DNA of 64,000 nt, taken from Bog-1181 sp964565765. Lineage in GTDB: Bacteria > Oederibacteriota > PGYV01 > Palsa-1178. Below are positions 35,754-46,500 of this stretch, piece after piece. The stretch covers positions 19,290 through 83,289 of the forward strand of contig CAZMGF010000005.1 of assembly GCA_964565765.1 (NCBI GenBank). Direction: 5' to 3'. The position numbers were made by a program, and so were the translations under genes. Below the pieces are notes generated by a model that had not been told where the DNA came from, searched no databases, and was given only the letters and a program-made list of their open reading frames with translations. Positions within the stretch are counted from its first letter, which is position 1. The number at the start of each line of letters is the position of its first letter.

Positions 35754-36278
35754 TCAGATGCTTTTTCTGTATAAACGCCTTGCTTCGTTGAAAAATTCAA
35801 TGGATTCCTTTTTTGCGTAATCGGGATATGTCCATTCAAGCGTTGTGTATGAATCCCCTATGTAGCGCAGGGTCACTTCGGCCCAGATGGATGACCCTAT
35901 ATAAATCCTGTGGGTAAAATTTTTTGTGGAAGCCAGCACAAGCTTCGGCTCGGAGATGAGCCCCGGGTCAATGTTAATACGCCTCCTGTCCGAGCCCGGA
36001 AAGAGAAATTTTTCCTCGACTGAATTGGTAAATAATTTCATTGCGGCAAGCTCCGAGGGATCCACGAGAGAGGCAAAAGCCAAAAATCTGCGTTTCAGGA
36101 GAGGCCCCATCTCCTGTTCATAATAATCCGTGTGCTCGAATTTTTTTTCAAGGGAGTCGAGTTCCACGGCTCCGAATTTTTCCGCGAGCATGGAGACCGC
36201 GGCCGTAAAATCGGCGTTTGACGAATAAATAAATCCGGCTATTATTTTTTCCTTTTTGGGGGGCCTTAACACTGCCAT
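35754..36278 (-). CDS. DUF4416 family protein
   Basis: 174 residues covering a complete DUF4416 domain: KIIAGFIYSSNADF near the start, YYEQEMG in the middle, RRINIDPGLISEPKLVLASTKNFTHRIYIG, and a TYPDYAKKESIEFF end. The function is unknown. It is common in delta-proteobacteria-like and deep-branching anaerobes. Only four bases separate it from the MFS transporter stop. Confidence 0.87.
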   Translation of the reverse strand: MAVLRPPKKEKIIAGFIYSSNADFTAAVSMLAEKFGAVELDSLEKKFEHTDYYEQEMGPLLKRRFLAFASLVDPSELAAMKLFTNSVEEKFLFPGSDRRRINIDPGLISEPKLVLASTKNFTHRIYIGSSIWAEVTLRYIGDSYTTLEWTYPDYAKKESIEFFNEARRLYRKSI

Positions 36279-36282
36279 ATTT

Positions 36283-37509
36283 CTATTTTTCCTTTACCCT
36301 TCTCCACAATGTAAGAAAACCGTATGTAAACAGGGCAATGCCCGAATACAGCACTATGTGCTGCTCTTTGACGAACCTGGCGAGCACACCCGTAAGCGAA
36401 GTCGCGGCCGCGAGCCCTACTCCCCTTAATATATAATATGTGGAAAATATCCTTCCCCTTAATTTTTCAGGGGTGTTTTTCTGTATCATTGTCTCCGCTA
36501 TGGATATTATCATAACGGCCCCGATGCCCGCGGCAACCGCCACAAAAAGCAGGTAGAAAAAATCAGGGAAAATATAAAGGGTGATTACCAGGGCCCCGAG
36601 TATCGGGAAGATTACCCTTATAAGGACCTCTTCCTTGACCCAGTTCAAAAGCGATTTTACAATGAACATGCCCGCCACGAGCCCGATGCCGAGAAAGGCC
36701 TGCATGAACCCGAGCGCCTTTATATCTTTAATATGCAACCCGCTGTTGTTTATTATTATGTGAATAAAGTTGCCCGTAAGGGCGATATAAAAGAACCCTA
36801 CGGCTATCATCAATAAAAACACCCTGCGCATCACAAAAAACACCTTCGCGTTGGTCATAAGAAACGTAAGGCCGCGTACAAAATCATTCCATACAACAAC
36901 CGCTTCGTTCTTCGGGAGGGTGATTTCACCCTCCTTAGGCCTTACAAACATCACCGTAATAAATACAGCCGCGTAAATTATCGAGTTGATAAAAAGCGCC
37001 TTCTGCGGCCCTATCTCGGCGATTATGACGCCGCTGGCGGCGTATGTCAGAATCTGCACAACAATGGCGGTTGTCGCTGAAAGCGAGTTCGCGTCAAGCA
37101 GGTCCTTTTCTTCCACAATATGGGGTATTAGAGCGGATTTTGCCGGAATAAAAAACTGTGAAACAACGGATATCATAAAAACCAGAAGGTAAACATACGC
37201 GCCCCTAGCCTTGTCCGCCACAAGCAGATATATTACGAATATAAGCAGCCCCCTGCATATTGCGGCCACCGCGAGTATGTTCCTTTTTTTAAAACGGTCG
37301 ACAAAGACTCCGGCGATGGGGCCTAGCACAAGTATCGGGAGCCCTATCCAGAACATAAGCATGGACATGTTCCCCGCCGCGGAGCCGTCCACCCTGAGCG
37401 ACATTGCCCAGCCGATGAGCGCCATGAGCGTAAAGCTGTCGCCTATCTGCTCGATCATCTGTGCCGCCCATAAAGTCACAAAATTCCTGTTATTAAAGAC
37501 CTGTTTCAT
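36283..37509 (-). CDS. MFS transporter
   Basis: 408 residues with about 12 hydrophobic segments. The N-terminal FVTLWAAQMIEQIGDSFTLMALIGWAM and the VFVDRFKKRN loop between helices 2 and 3 are typical of the enterobactin-exporter (EntS)/macrolide-efflux type of the major facilitator superfamily. The substrate is unknown. The ATG has no strong ribosome site. It follows miaA by 50 bases. Confidence 0.88.
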   Translation of the reverse strand: MKQVFNNRNFVTLWAAQMIEQIGDSFTLMALIGWAMSLRVDGSAAGNMSMLMFWIGLPILVLGPIAGVFVDRFKKRNILAVAAICRGLLIFVIYLLVADKARGAYVYLLVFMISVVSQFFIPAKSALIPHIVEEKDLLDANSLSATTAIVVQILTYAASGVIIAEIGPQKALFINSIIYAAVFITVMFVRPKEGEITLPKNEAVVVWNDFVRGLTFLMTNAKVFFVMRRVFLLMIAVGFFYIALTGNFIHIIINNSGLHIKDIKALGFMQAFLGIGLVAGMFIVKSLLNWVKEEVLIRVIFPILGALVITLYIFPDFFYLLFVAVAAGIGAVMIISIAETMIQKNTPEKLRGRIFSTYYILRGVGLAAATSLTGVLARFVKEQHIVLYSGIALFTYGFLTLWRRVKEK

Positions 37510-37559
37510 TATTTACCACCCTTTTAGTATTTAAATATTCCCTTTACCCTGCGGAAAGT

Positions 37560-38468
37560 TTATATTTTACCGGCAATAATGCCGGCTATCTTCTTATCCG
37601 TGAGCCCGTCCGTATTGATGCGGACAGCCTCTGGATATTTTTTGAACCAGGTTTCCTGGCGCTTGGCGTAATTGCGCGTCGCGCTCTTTATCATGCCAAC
37701 CGCGGCTTCATAAGAAAGGAGCCCTTTTATATACTGCGCCATTTCTTTGTAGCCAATGGCCTGCATGGCCGTTTCCCCGGGTAAGAAACCGGAATCAAGA
37801 AGATTTTTAACCTCTCCCACCAGTCCACGTTGTAGCATCCCGTCAACCCTTTTGTCAAGCCTTTCATACAGCACGCTTCGTGGAAGCTCAAGAATAAACA
37901 TTTTATAACTGTCCTTATATATTGTATCCGCGGCTGCGCCCCTGATTTCCCTTAATGTTTTGCCGGAGGATTTAATCTGTTCAATGGCGCGCAGCACCCG
38001 CCTGCTGTTCTTCAAATCAATTTCCGCGGCCGCCAGAGGATCCAGAGCAGCCAGGATTGCCGCCATATGCTCCAGCCCCTTCTCCGCGAGTTCCTTACGC
38101 AGTGCTTCCCTTAAATCCCCGCCAGCTGCGTCGCCCGGCGAAAGGCCGCGTATCATTGAATTTATATAAAGCCCGGTCCCGCCGGCGATAATGGCTGTTT
38201 TTCCGGATGCCCTGATTGAATCCGCGGCTTTTTCCGCCAGTTCCTTGAAGAGCGCTGCGGAAAAATTTTCATGGGGTGAGGCTTCATTTATAAGATGATG
38301 TTTGATTCCCCTCATTTCTTCAGCGGTGAGTTTACAGGTCCCTATATCCATTCCCCTGTAAACCTGCATGGAATCCGCCGATATAATCTCGGCGCCTATT
38401 ATCCCGGCCAGGCTCACGGCGGCCCCTGATTTTCCCGTGGCTGTCGCGCCGGCAATTATTACCAGCAT
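37560..38468 (-). CDS. miaA: tRNA dimethylallyltransferase
   Basis: 302 residues from the ATG at 38468, so that LVIIAGATATGKSG (P-loop) starts the protein as in the family. An in-frame TTG at 38510 would overlap mutL and add an unrelated stretch. ISADSMQVYRGMDIGT, the GTGLYI loop and the C-terminal RNYAKRQETWFKK are intact. It adds dimethylallyl to A37 of tRNAs reading UNN codons. The mutL-miaA order is conserved in many bacteria. Confidence 0.94.
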   Translation of the reverse strand: MLVIIAGATATGKSGAAVSLAGIIGAEIISADSMQVYRGMDIGTCKLTAEEMRGIKHHLINEASPHENFSAALFKELAEKAADSIRASGKTAIIAGGTGLYINSMIRGLSPGDAAGGDLREALRKELAEKGLEHMAAILAALDPLAAAEIDLKNSRRVLRAIEQIKSSGKTLREIRGAAADTIYKDSYKMFILELPRSVLYERLDKRVDGMLQRGLVGEVKNLLDSGFLPGETAMQAIGYKEMAQYIKGLLSYEAAVGMIKSATRNYAKRQETWFKKYPEAVRINTDGLTDKKIAGIIAGKI

Positions 38469-38472
38469 AAAA

Positions 38473-40233
38473 TCATAATTTCCTTTTAAAAAGTTTTTCA
38501 ATTTCTTCAAACGGCATTTTAATTACAGGCGGCCTTCCGTGGGGGCAGGAATGGGGGTCCTTCAGGTCCACATACTTCTCCACAAGCTCCCTTATCTGGG
38601 CGTCGTTAAGCCTGTCTCCGGCCTTTACCGCGGCCCTGCACGCCATTGTGGCGCACAGCCCCTTTAACACCCCGGCTCCGCCCGCGTCGCCGCCGTTTTT
38701 TTCCTTGAGCTGCTCTATCATCTCTTTCACAAAACGCGCCGGAGGTTTGCCTCCGATTATGACCGGATGCGCCGATATTTTAAAGGAATTTTCGCCGAAT
38801 TCCTCAAGTATAAAACCCAGCCTGGCAAAAATACTTAAGGAATCCGCCACAAGTTTTTTATCCGCCGGCGTAACGTCCACGGCCTCCGGTATGAGCATCT
38901 CCTGCATTACGACAGAACCGTTTTCAACCGATTCCATTATGGATTCAAAAAGCATTTTTTCATGGGCCGCGTGCTGGTCTATTAAAACAAGGTTATGGTC
39001 ATCCTCTCCCACTATGTATGTTTCATGGAGCTGCCCCAGGACATTTAGCCACAGGTAGTCCCTTGACGGCGACCTTATTTCCATCTCCGGCCGCCCTTTT
39101 TGCATTTCCACGGAGGGCGATGAAAAAAGCCTGCCTGTATCCTCGGAAACAAAGCCGGCGCCGGCTTCTTTTGCCGCGTTATATGCCTCTCTGGAAGCGT
39201 ATTCTCCAGGCGCCGCGTCCGCGGCCGAGGCAAACGGCGTCAACTCGCTCATTTTCAGGCCGTTTTCAACGGCGCTTTTGACGCAGTTAAAAACAAATCT
39301 TTCATCCCTGAATTTAACCTCGGCTTTCGCGGGATGGACATTGACATCCAGAAGCAGAGGATTTATATCAACGAAAATAAACGAATATGGATAACGCCCC
39401 TTCATAAGCAGCGTGCCGAACCCCTCATATACGGCATAAGAAAGCTGCCTGCTCTGTACGTTCCTGAAATTAACAAAGAGATACTGGGACGCCCTTGTGG
39501 ATTTTGTGACTGATGGCCCCGAGATATAACCCGTAACTTTTACATTGTCTGTGAATGAGGATACTTCAAGCAGCGAGTTGGAAACTTCGGCCCCCATGAC
39601 CGTCCTTACCCTTTCTTTGAGCGCCGACCCTCCGGCAAAAAAGACCGCCTCTTTTCCGTCACAGATGAGCCTGAAGGAAATATTTTCCCGCGCGAATCCG
39701 GCGGCAATTACAGTGTCAATTATATTTGCTTCCTCCGTGGAATCGGATTTCAAAAATTTCAGCCTTGCCGGAGTGTTATAAAAAAGATCCCTTACTGTAA
39801 TCACGCTTCCCTTATTTGATGTCCTTATGGATTCCTTTATTGTCCTGCCGGCTTCAATTGAAATAAAGCTTCCCGCGTCGGCGCCCGGGCCCCTGGATGT
39901 AGCCTCCACCCTTGAAACTGACGCTATAGACGCCAGCGCCTCCCCGCGAAACCCCATTGTCTCTATATAACTCAGGTCATTGAGCGACCTTATCTTGCTT
40001 GTGGCGTGCCTTAAGAAGGCTTTTTTCAGGTCATCCGCGTCCATTCCGCATCCGTCATCTTTTACCCGGATCATTTTCCTGCCGCCGCTTTCAATTGTTA
40101 TCTCAATATTTTTTGCCCCGGAATCAACCGCATTTTCCAGCAGTTCCTTTACGCAGGAGGCCGGCCTTGCTATAACTTCCCCGGCGGCTATCTGATTTAT
40201 GACATTATCAGGAAGCAGTTCTATTTTACCCAC
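38473..40233 (-). CDS. mutL: DNA mismatch repair protein MutL
   Basis: 586 residues. The GHKL ATPase domain has IAAGEVIARPASCVKELLENAVDSGA, DDGCGM and GFRGEALASI. The C-terminal domain carries the endonuclease motif DQHA-x2-E-x4-E and CPHGRP, so this is a nicking-type MutL, unlike the E. coli protein. The linker between (about 330-400) is short. mutS is not in the window. Confidence 0.95.
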   Translation of the reverse strand: MGKIELLPDNVINQIAAGEVIARPASCVKELLENAVDSGAKNIEITIESGGRKMIRVKDDGCGMDADDLKKAFLRHATSKIRSLNDLSYIETMGFRGEALASIASVSRVEATSRGPGADAGSFISIEAGRTIKESIRTSNKGSVITVRDLFYNTPARLKFLKSDSTEEANIIDTVIAAGFARENISFRLICDGKEAVFFAGGSALKERVRTVMGAEVSNSLLEVSSFTDNVKVTGYISGPSVTKSTRASQYLFVNFRNVQSRQLSYAVYEGFGTLLMKGRYPYSFIFVDINPLLLDVNVHPAKAEVKFRDERFVFNCVKSAVENGLKMSELTPFASAADAAPGEYASREAYNAAKEAGAGFVSEDTGRLFSSPSVEMQKGRPEMEIRSPSRDYLWLNVLGQLHETYIVGEDDHNLVLIDQHAAHEKMLFESIMESVENGSVVMQEMLIPEAVDVTPADKKLVADSLSIFARLGFILEEFGENSFKISAHPVIIGGKPPARFVKEMIEQLKEKNGGDAGGAGVLKGLCATMACRAAVKAGDRLNDAQIRELVEKYVDLKDPHSCPHGRPPVIKMPFEEIEKLFKRKL

Positions 40234-40243
40234 AGGCGCACCC

Positions 40244-43200
40244 TTATCTTACCACTGCTATCTTTTCAATTACCCTGTCGGCGCCTATTTCCATGGAAAT
40301 CAGGTAAAGGCCCGATGCCACTTTTTTACCCGCCCTGTTGGTTCCGTCCCAGTAAAATGGCTGCGATTCAAATGGATTGTCTGCGGAAAGCGCGTCGGTT
40401 ATCTGTGTGTCGATAAGTTCATTGACAAACTCCCCGCTCAGGGTATATATCCTTATCCTGAGATGTCCCGCTTCTGTTATGTAATAGTGCATGGTCAGTG
40501 TCTGATTCGCCGAAAGATTTAAAAGGTTCCTGTAAACCCTGATCTTGTTCTGCGGCAGAGGAAGCGCGAACGCGCCCGGCACATATACGGCATCCTGGTT
40601 GCCGGCGGTATCCTGCGCTTTAACCAGATAAAGGTATTTTGTGTTCCATACTGTTGTGGTATCGGTGACTGAAAGCGCCATGATGGTTTGGGCCACCGGT
40701 GTGCCGTAATTATATGTCCCGCCGTTATCGTCGCTTCTGTACACATTGTATCCGGAAAGTCCAAATGTCGCCGTCGCGGTGTTGCCAACCGGATACCACG
40801 AAACTAAGGCGTCCTTTTTATTGACCTGCACCACGCTTACTTTATTGTATGGAGCGGCCGGAACCATAAGAGGCGTATAGGGTGTCGCCGAGACTTCAGT
40901 TGACGGCGGCCCCTCTCCCATAGCGTTTACCGCCTTTACAATATAATAATATGTGGTCCCGTTTGTGAGCCCCGTGTCGGTAAAATTTTTCGTGCTGAAG
41001 GAAACATCATAGGCAACAGGCGCGCCGTAAACCCCTGACTGGGTTGACCGGTAAATATTAAAATATTGCGCGGTTATCAGGCTGTTGTTCCATATCAGCA
41101 TCACCTGATTCGCGCCTGCTACGGCCGCTATATAGGGCGGAGCAGGCTGCGCCGCGCCGAACTGGATCTGGAGAGGGCTGTCTGAAGTGTCCTCATTGTA
41201 ATAATTATCTATGCTCTTTACAAGATAGTAATATGAGCCTGCTGCGGTATTTACACCGGAATCGGCATATGTAAGGGAGGTGTAATTATCCTGCAGAAGG
41301 TTTACGGACGAATCAATTAAAATGCTGGATGTGCTCCGGTATATCCTGTACTTATAGCTTGTCTCATATGTACCCAGCGCCGAAGGCTGGAGCCAGTCAA
41401 GAATTATCTGGCTGTTTACAGCCAGGCCGTCAAGGTTGCTTACCGGATATGGCCTGTAAAACGGTACCGTATTCCCTTCGGCGGAAGCCGGCCCCTCCTG
41501 AGAGTTTCCAACCGCCTTAACAATAAAATAATAAGGGGTTCCGACGACAACAGGGGTTGCGACGGCGGCGGTGCTGATGGATGTTGATACATAAGAATTG
41601 TTGGTTGTCTCAACAAGCGGCGTAGTGTAGACGCCTGAAATTGTCGACCTGTAAACATTATACGCGGTTGCCCCTGTTCCCGGTATATAAGGATCCCACA
41701 AAAGGCTTATGGTGCCGTCTCCGGGAGAATTCACATACAGGTTGGTGACCTGAAAGGGCGGATTGTTTGAAGCGTAAGGCGAAATTTTAACGGCATAAGC
41801 GTTTACTGTGGTTGATTCGCCGTATGAATTGAGTGTGGTAACTTTGAAATAATAAAACTGTCCGTTGGTAAGCCCTGCCGCAGGATAAATAAGGGCCGTT
41901 GACTGTGTTGTAACAGCGGCGTAAGTGATATTGTCTGCGGAAGAATATATATTATATCCCTGCGGGTCGTATGACGGGTTCGCGGCCGGCCAGGACAATA
42001 AAATCATATTGTTAAACGGCTGCGCATTAATAACGGCGGCGCTTGCCGGGAAGAGCGCCGGTTTTGCCGGAGCCGAAACCGAAGGGCTTCCAGTGACCGT
42101 ATTATAGGCGCTCAGGCAATAATTATAAGTGACACCCGGCGTAACCGCCGCATCCACATAATTTGTCACAGAGTTTGCAATACCGGTTATATATGCCGCA
42201 GAAAAATTAAACGCCGTCGGAGATACAGCCCTGAAAAGGTAATACTGCGATATGGCGTCCGTGTTTGCTGTCCATGAAATATCAACAGCCCCGTAAGTGG
42301 TCAGGGACCTCACAGCGTTAAAGCCTGTCGGAGCGGCAGGCAGGACAATAACATTTATGGGGTTGCATGCCGCGCTTGTGCCGGAGGTATTGTAGGAATC
42401 AACATAATATGAATGGGTCTCTCCGATATTAACGGTGCTGTCCGTATATGAGTTTGACTGCGCGTTCGCCAGCCATCCGGAATCCCTGTAAACATCATAG
42501 CCGGTAACATTTTCCTGCGAATTATTTGCTGTCCATGAAAGAATCACACTTCCGACAGCGGTTGTAGCTGTCAGGCCCGTGGGAACTGACGGTTGTCCTG
42601 GCAGGTATACGCTTAAATACGCCGGAGGCGACAAATTTGAATTAATGTCCTGGGCTACTATTGAATAATTATATGTGGCTCCCGCGGAGAGGCTTAAATC
42701 CGTGTACGTTGCCTGCGTGGTAAATGTTACAGGGGTCGGGCTGGCGTTCCTGTATATATCATATCCGGATATATTATATGATCCCTGCGCGGATGACGCG
42801 GCCCATAACAGGGTTACGTTCGCGCCTGCCACGGTCGCCGAGACCGACTGCGGTGCGAATGGCAGGGCGTAAGGTATTGCCGCCGTTGCCCCTGAATAGG
42901 CACCGCTGCCGTTATTTAATGAACCTATCCTGTAATAATATGTCACAAGGTTGGCGGTATCGCTGTCAAAAAACTCTGTGGTCTGGGATATTTTGTCAAG
43001 CGAAGCCTGTAAAATATCGGGTGAAGTCGAGCGGTACACATTATATCCGGTTACCAGCGGGTCCTGGCTCTGCGCCCAGGTAAGAACCACACGTGAATTG
43101 TAGCCTGTTGCCCCTGTAATTGCGGGCGGGTATGGATAAGCATTGGCGGTCACTCCCAGAGGCCCCTCGACGTTATTAATATCAAAAGGGGCAATCCTGT

Positions 43201-43513
43201 AAAAATATGGCTGTGTAGTATCACCCACCGGGTCGGCATAAGTCGTCACTGCCCCGGGCACGGTCACATAAAAATATGTCCCCCACTGCGGGTCCGTAAG
43301 CTGCGCGGTGTAAGTAATCGCGGCCGCTGTTGTGCGGTATATGGAGTATCCGCCAATGGCCGCACCGTTGGTAACCGCCGCGGGCCAGTAAAGGTTTATT
43401 GTCGTGCCTCCTGTGTATTCAAGCCTTAAGTCTGTGGGGGCGTTCGGCCCTGCCGCGGATAAAATTGAAACGGCAAATACCGCCAACGCCGTGATAAATA
43501 TACCCCTTTTCAT
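40244..43513 (-). CDS. Secreted fibronectin-III repeat protein with FlgD-like C-terminal domain
   Basis: 1089 residues. Signal peptide 1-20. About ten fibronectin type III repeats follow, each with the pattern NLYW/ILSW, GYNVYRS and TYYYIVKA, spaced about 95 residues apart. The last about 95 residues form a FlgD-like Ig domain ending FYWDGTNRAGKKVASGLYLISMEI...KIAVVR. Such domains resemble type-A C-terminal signals of type IX secretion substrates. Next to the SprA-like gene (14 bases downstream of it), it may be a surface-exported partner. The repeats make it a candidate adhesin; that is inference. Confidence 0.82.
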   Translation of the reverse strand: MKRGIFITALAVFAVSILSAAGPNAPTDLRLEYTGGTTINLYWPAAVTNGAAIGGYSIYRTTAAAITYTAQLTDPQWGTYFYVTVPGAVTTYADPVGDTTQPYFYRIAPFDINNVEGPLGVTANAYPYPPAITGATGYNSRVVLTWAQSQDPLVTGYNVYRSTSPDILQASLDKISQTTEFFDSDTANLVTYYYRIGSLNNGSGAYSGATAAIPYALPFAPQSVSATVAGANVTLLWAASSAQGSYNISGYDIYRNASPTPVTFTTQATYTDLSLSAGATYNYSIVAQDINSNLSPPAYLSVYLPGQPSVPTGLTATTAVGSVILSWTANNSQENVTGYDVYRDSGWLANAQSNSYTDSTVNIGETHSYYVDSYNTSGTSAACNPINVIVLPAAPTGFNAVRSLTTYGAVDISWTANTDAISQYYLFRAVSPTAFNFSAAYITGIANSVTNYVDAAVTPGVTYNYCLSAYNTVTGSPSVSAPAKPALFPASAAVINAQPFNNMILLSWPAANPSYDPQGYNIYSSADNITYAAVTTQSTALIYPAAGLTNGQFYYFKVTTLNSYGESTTVNAYAVKISPYASNNPPFQVTNLYVNSPGDGTISLLWDPYIPGTGATAYNVYRSTISGVYTTPLVETTNNSYVSTSISTAAVATPVVVGTPYYFIVKAVGNSQEGPASAEGNTVPFYRPYPVSNLDGLAVNSQIILDWLQPSALGTYETSYKYRIYRSTSSILIDSSVNLLQDNYTSLTYADSGVNTAAGSYYYLVKSIDNYYNEDTSDSPLQIQFGAAQPAPPYIAAVAGANQVMLIWNNSLITAQYFNIYRSTQSGVYGAPVAYDVSFSTKNFTDTGLTNGTTYYYIVKAVNAMGEGPPSTEVSATPYTPLMVPAAPYNKVSVVQVNKKDALVSWYPVGNTATATFGLSGYNVYRSDDNGGTYNYGTPVAQTIMALSVTDTTTVWNTKYLYLVKAQDTAGNQDAVYVPGAFALPLPQNKIRVYRNLLNLSANQTLTMHYYITEAGHLRIRIYTLSGEFVNELIDTQITDALSADNPFESQPFYWDGTNRAGKKVASGLYLISMEIGADRVIEKIAVVR

Positions 43514-43527
43514 ACCGATAAAACCTC

Positions 43528-46500
43528 CTAGAATTCAATTTCACCTGTAATCGATATTTTGAACCTGTCATTGGAATTCGTCCTTACCACCATATCGTCA
43601 AGGTGGCTGTAATCCAGCTCCGCCGTAATCTTAAGATTCTGCATTACATTATAAGCGGCGTTCGAAGTAAAAGCGTACTGGGTGGAATTCACCATGTGTG
43701 TATTGGCGTCGTTGACGCCGCCGCCCCAGTTTTTAACCACTCCAAAACTGCCGTTAATATTTATAGCCTGGTCGAGCCTGAATGTCTTGTCCCCTATAAA
43801 CGGCAGCCATCCCGGGATTGTGATGGGTTTGGTAAGCTTAAGGTTATACGTCATGGTAAGCGTCGGCGATATGTTGTCTGCCCAGTAGCTCATGAGCCCG
43901 CTTATAGTATTTGTCCATGAACCCGAGAGGGCCAACGCCCCTTTTACGCCGTCGGGCCCTGTGGAGTATGATATCTGCAGGTTGTTAAGTTTGTTCGTTA
44001 TGGCGTCGCTTATTATCGTCTTGTTGGAATCCATGCTTATCTGCCTTGTATATGTGTATCCCGCGGACAGAGTCTGTTTTGTAAACAGGTCCCTGAGCAC
44101 CGGCAGGGGGATGGTTATATTATTAAAATAAAGGGACTGGATGTTTACATTTTCATTTTCCATGTATGAGGCGGAGGCTCCCCTGCTTGAGAAGCTCGTG
44201 TTGCTTGAATATGACGCCGTTGAAGGAAGTATTCCCATAAAGCCAAAGAGCTTTATTTCGCTTAAGTTAAGCGAGTGCGTTATGACAAACGCGCCGTTGC
44301 TGGCAATGTTCTCATATGCCTGCATTTCCCTGTCGGAAATTGAGCTGCCGTTATTTTCTCCGGTTAAAACCATCTTCCACAACATGGCGTCCCACTGCCT
44401 TTCAAATGTCATATGGCTGAACATGTCAAAAGAATCAGGGTACGCGAGGTTGTCATATCTGTTTGTGCTGTCCACCGAAAAAGAATATGAGGTAATGTCG
44501 GGGAACCCGGGGAAAATCGAGCTCAATTTAAGCCCCGAAGATGCGTCCAGCCTGCCGTGGGTATTCAGGGCATCCTGCGTCAAATCAAGGTTGTAATCGT
44601 GTGTATAGTTAAGCTGCGGGGAGAATATCCAGGCCGTCGGGTATGAAAGGCTTACTTTAGGCGTTATTTCCCTTTTCAGGAGAATAAAATCTCCCACATA
44701 TAGATGGGTTATACTGTTGAGATAATTCAGGTAATAGGAGTATTGCGCCGTAATGTTCCCTTTTTCTTCAACCAGGTTATATGCATAGGACGGCCCCATT
44801 ATAAGCCCCGCGATGCTGTAGTTTCCGGTCCACGAATAATTTTGGGTCCTGTCATAGCGCTGCTGGTCATAGTACTGGGATGTTATATTTATTGAATTGC
44901 CGTAAGAATCATCAGCCACATAATAATTAAGCCCGGTGTTCTCAATGAGCATTTTCGCGGAAATATTATTCGTGCCAAGCGGTATAAAAAATAAATTTGA
45001 CGGCACCTTCCAGGCGAGCGCCGGCGATACCGACCAGTAATTGTTTATATTTGACTCAAAATCATTTATCAGCACCCCGTAATAAATGGTCTTCACATTT
45101 TTTATGGTTGAATTTGCCGAGAGCTGCATATCAGGCACAAGGCTGAATGTGACATAATTGTTGACCCCTTCTGAAAAAACATCGCCAAGCTGGTCGTTAT
45201 TTGTGTATCCAATGTCGTTTTTATATTCGGCGTCAGTGTACTGGGCCGTCTTAAAATATGTCGAGGTAATAGGCATAAATGGCAGCTGGGTGTAATTAAG
45301 GGTTACATTCTGGGCGGTATAATGCTGCTGTATGGCCCCTGTTCCCGCGTCCGCCATTGTGTTGAAATCCGTCTCCCTGTCCTCATATGACTGTGTTACG
45401 CTGCCGACGCCCTTGTAATTGAGCGTTGATGTGGCGGCTTTCGCGGTCCCTACCTGTGTTTTCGCGTCAGTGAGCCTGATATTATCTATGTAAAGGATCT
45501 CGCCGCCAGCGACTGCCGGAATATTTAAAGTGTTGGGATTAATGACACCTATAGATATGTATTGTATTTCCCTGATATTCGGAAGGCTTGGATAAACAGG
45601 GGTGGTCCTCTTCCCGTCGGAGCCATCCAGGGCAAAAATGAGTGTTATCCATTTGCCTTCCGCTATATTTGAGTACTGTTCGTTGAACTGGAAATAATTG
45701 GTCGTATAATCGGTATTTGAACCTATTCTCAGAAATATCACCCGGCCGTTTTGAGGAGCCGCTTTGTGCGGTATATAAACGTCAAATTTAATGTATTTAT
45801 AGGCGTGATAGTCGTATCCCGATGTCTTGCTGTTCAATATTTTATTCACGTAATACAGCGGCCGGCCATCAGGAGTAAGGTCGTAATTGGTCATATTGTT
45901 TGTCAGTTTCAGCGAAGTTTCATACTGCAAATCCGACGTCGTAGAATAGGCAAAATAATTTGAGTTATATACATAATTAGGATCCGTGGTCTGGTTGACA
46001 GTCTCAGCGTTTAATTTCGTCGTATCTGCGATAATAGTGTTGCCTGCCGCGTCTGTCACGCCGCTCAGCGCCTGGACGCGCCACGAGTTGCCGGTGAATT
46101 TGATGGATTCAATTTTTATTGTCCCGGATGCCGGCGTGGAGCTTGTGCCTATAAAATTCAGCCTGACATGCTTTATCATCGACATAAAATTCGGATCGTT
46201 GGGGTCTCCTATTACACTGCCTACGGCCCTGGTAATATCCTTCAGCGGTATCTTGATTGAAGTCCAGGTCCCGTTTCCGGTTAGATAAAACTCGGGGTGA
46301 TTGACGCCTCCTCCTTCCGAAGCGAACTGGTAGTATGCCTCATCGGCGGTCCCGTCCATTATACCGTTGTTGTTCATGTCTTCAGTATCCAGTACCGCGT
46401 TATTCGCCCCCCAGTATGCCGGAGTGGAACCCGGCAGGCCTGTGTATATACCCGGGCTGATGCCCCTGTCCTTATCCGTTGTAAAGATGCCGTTTGGCAC

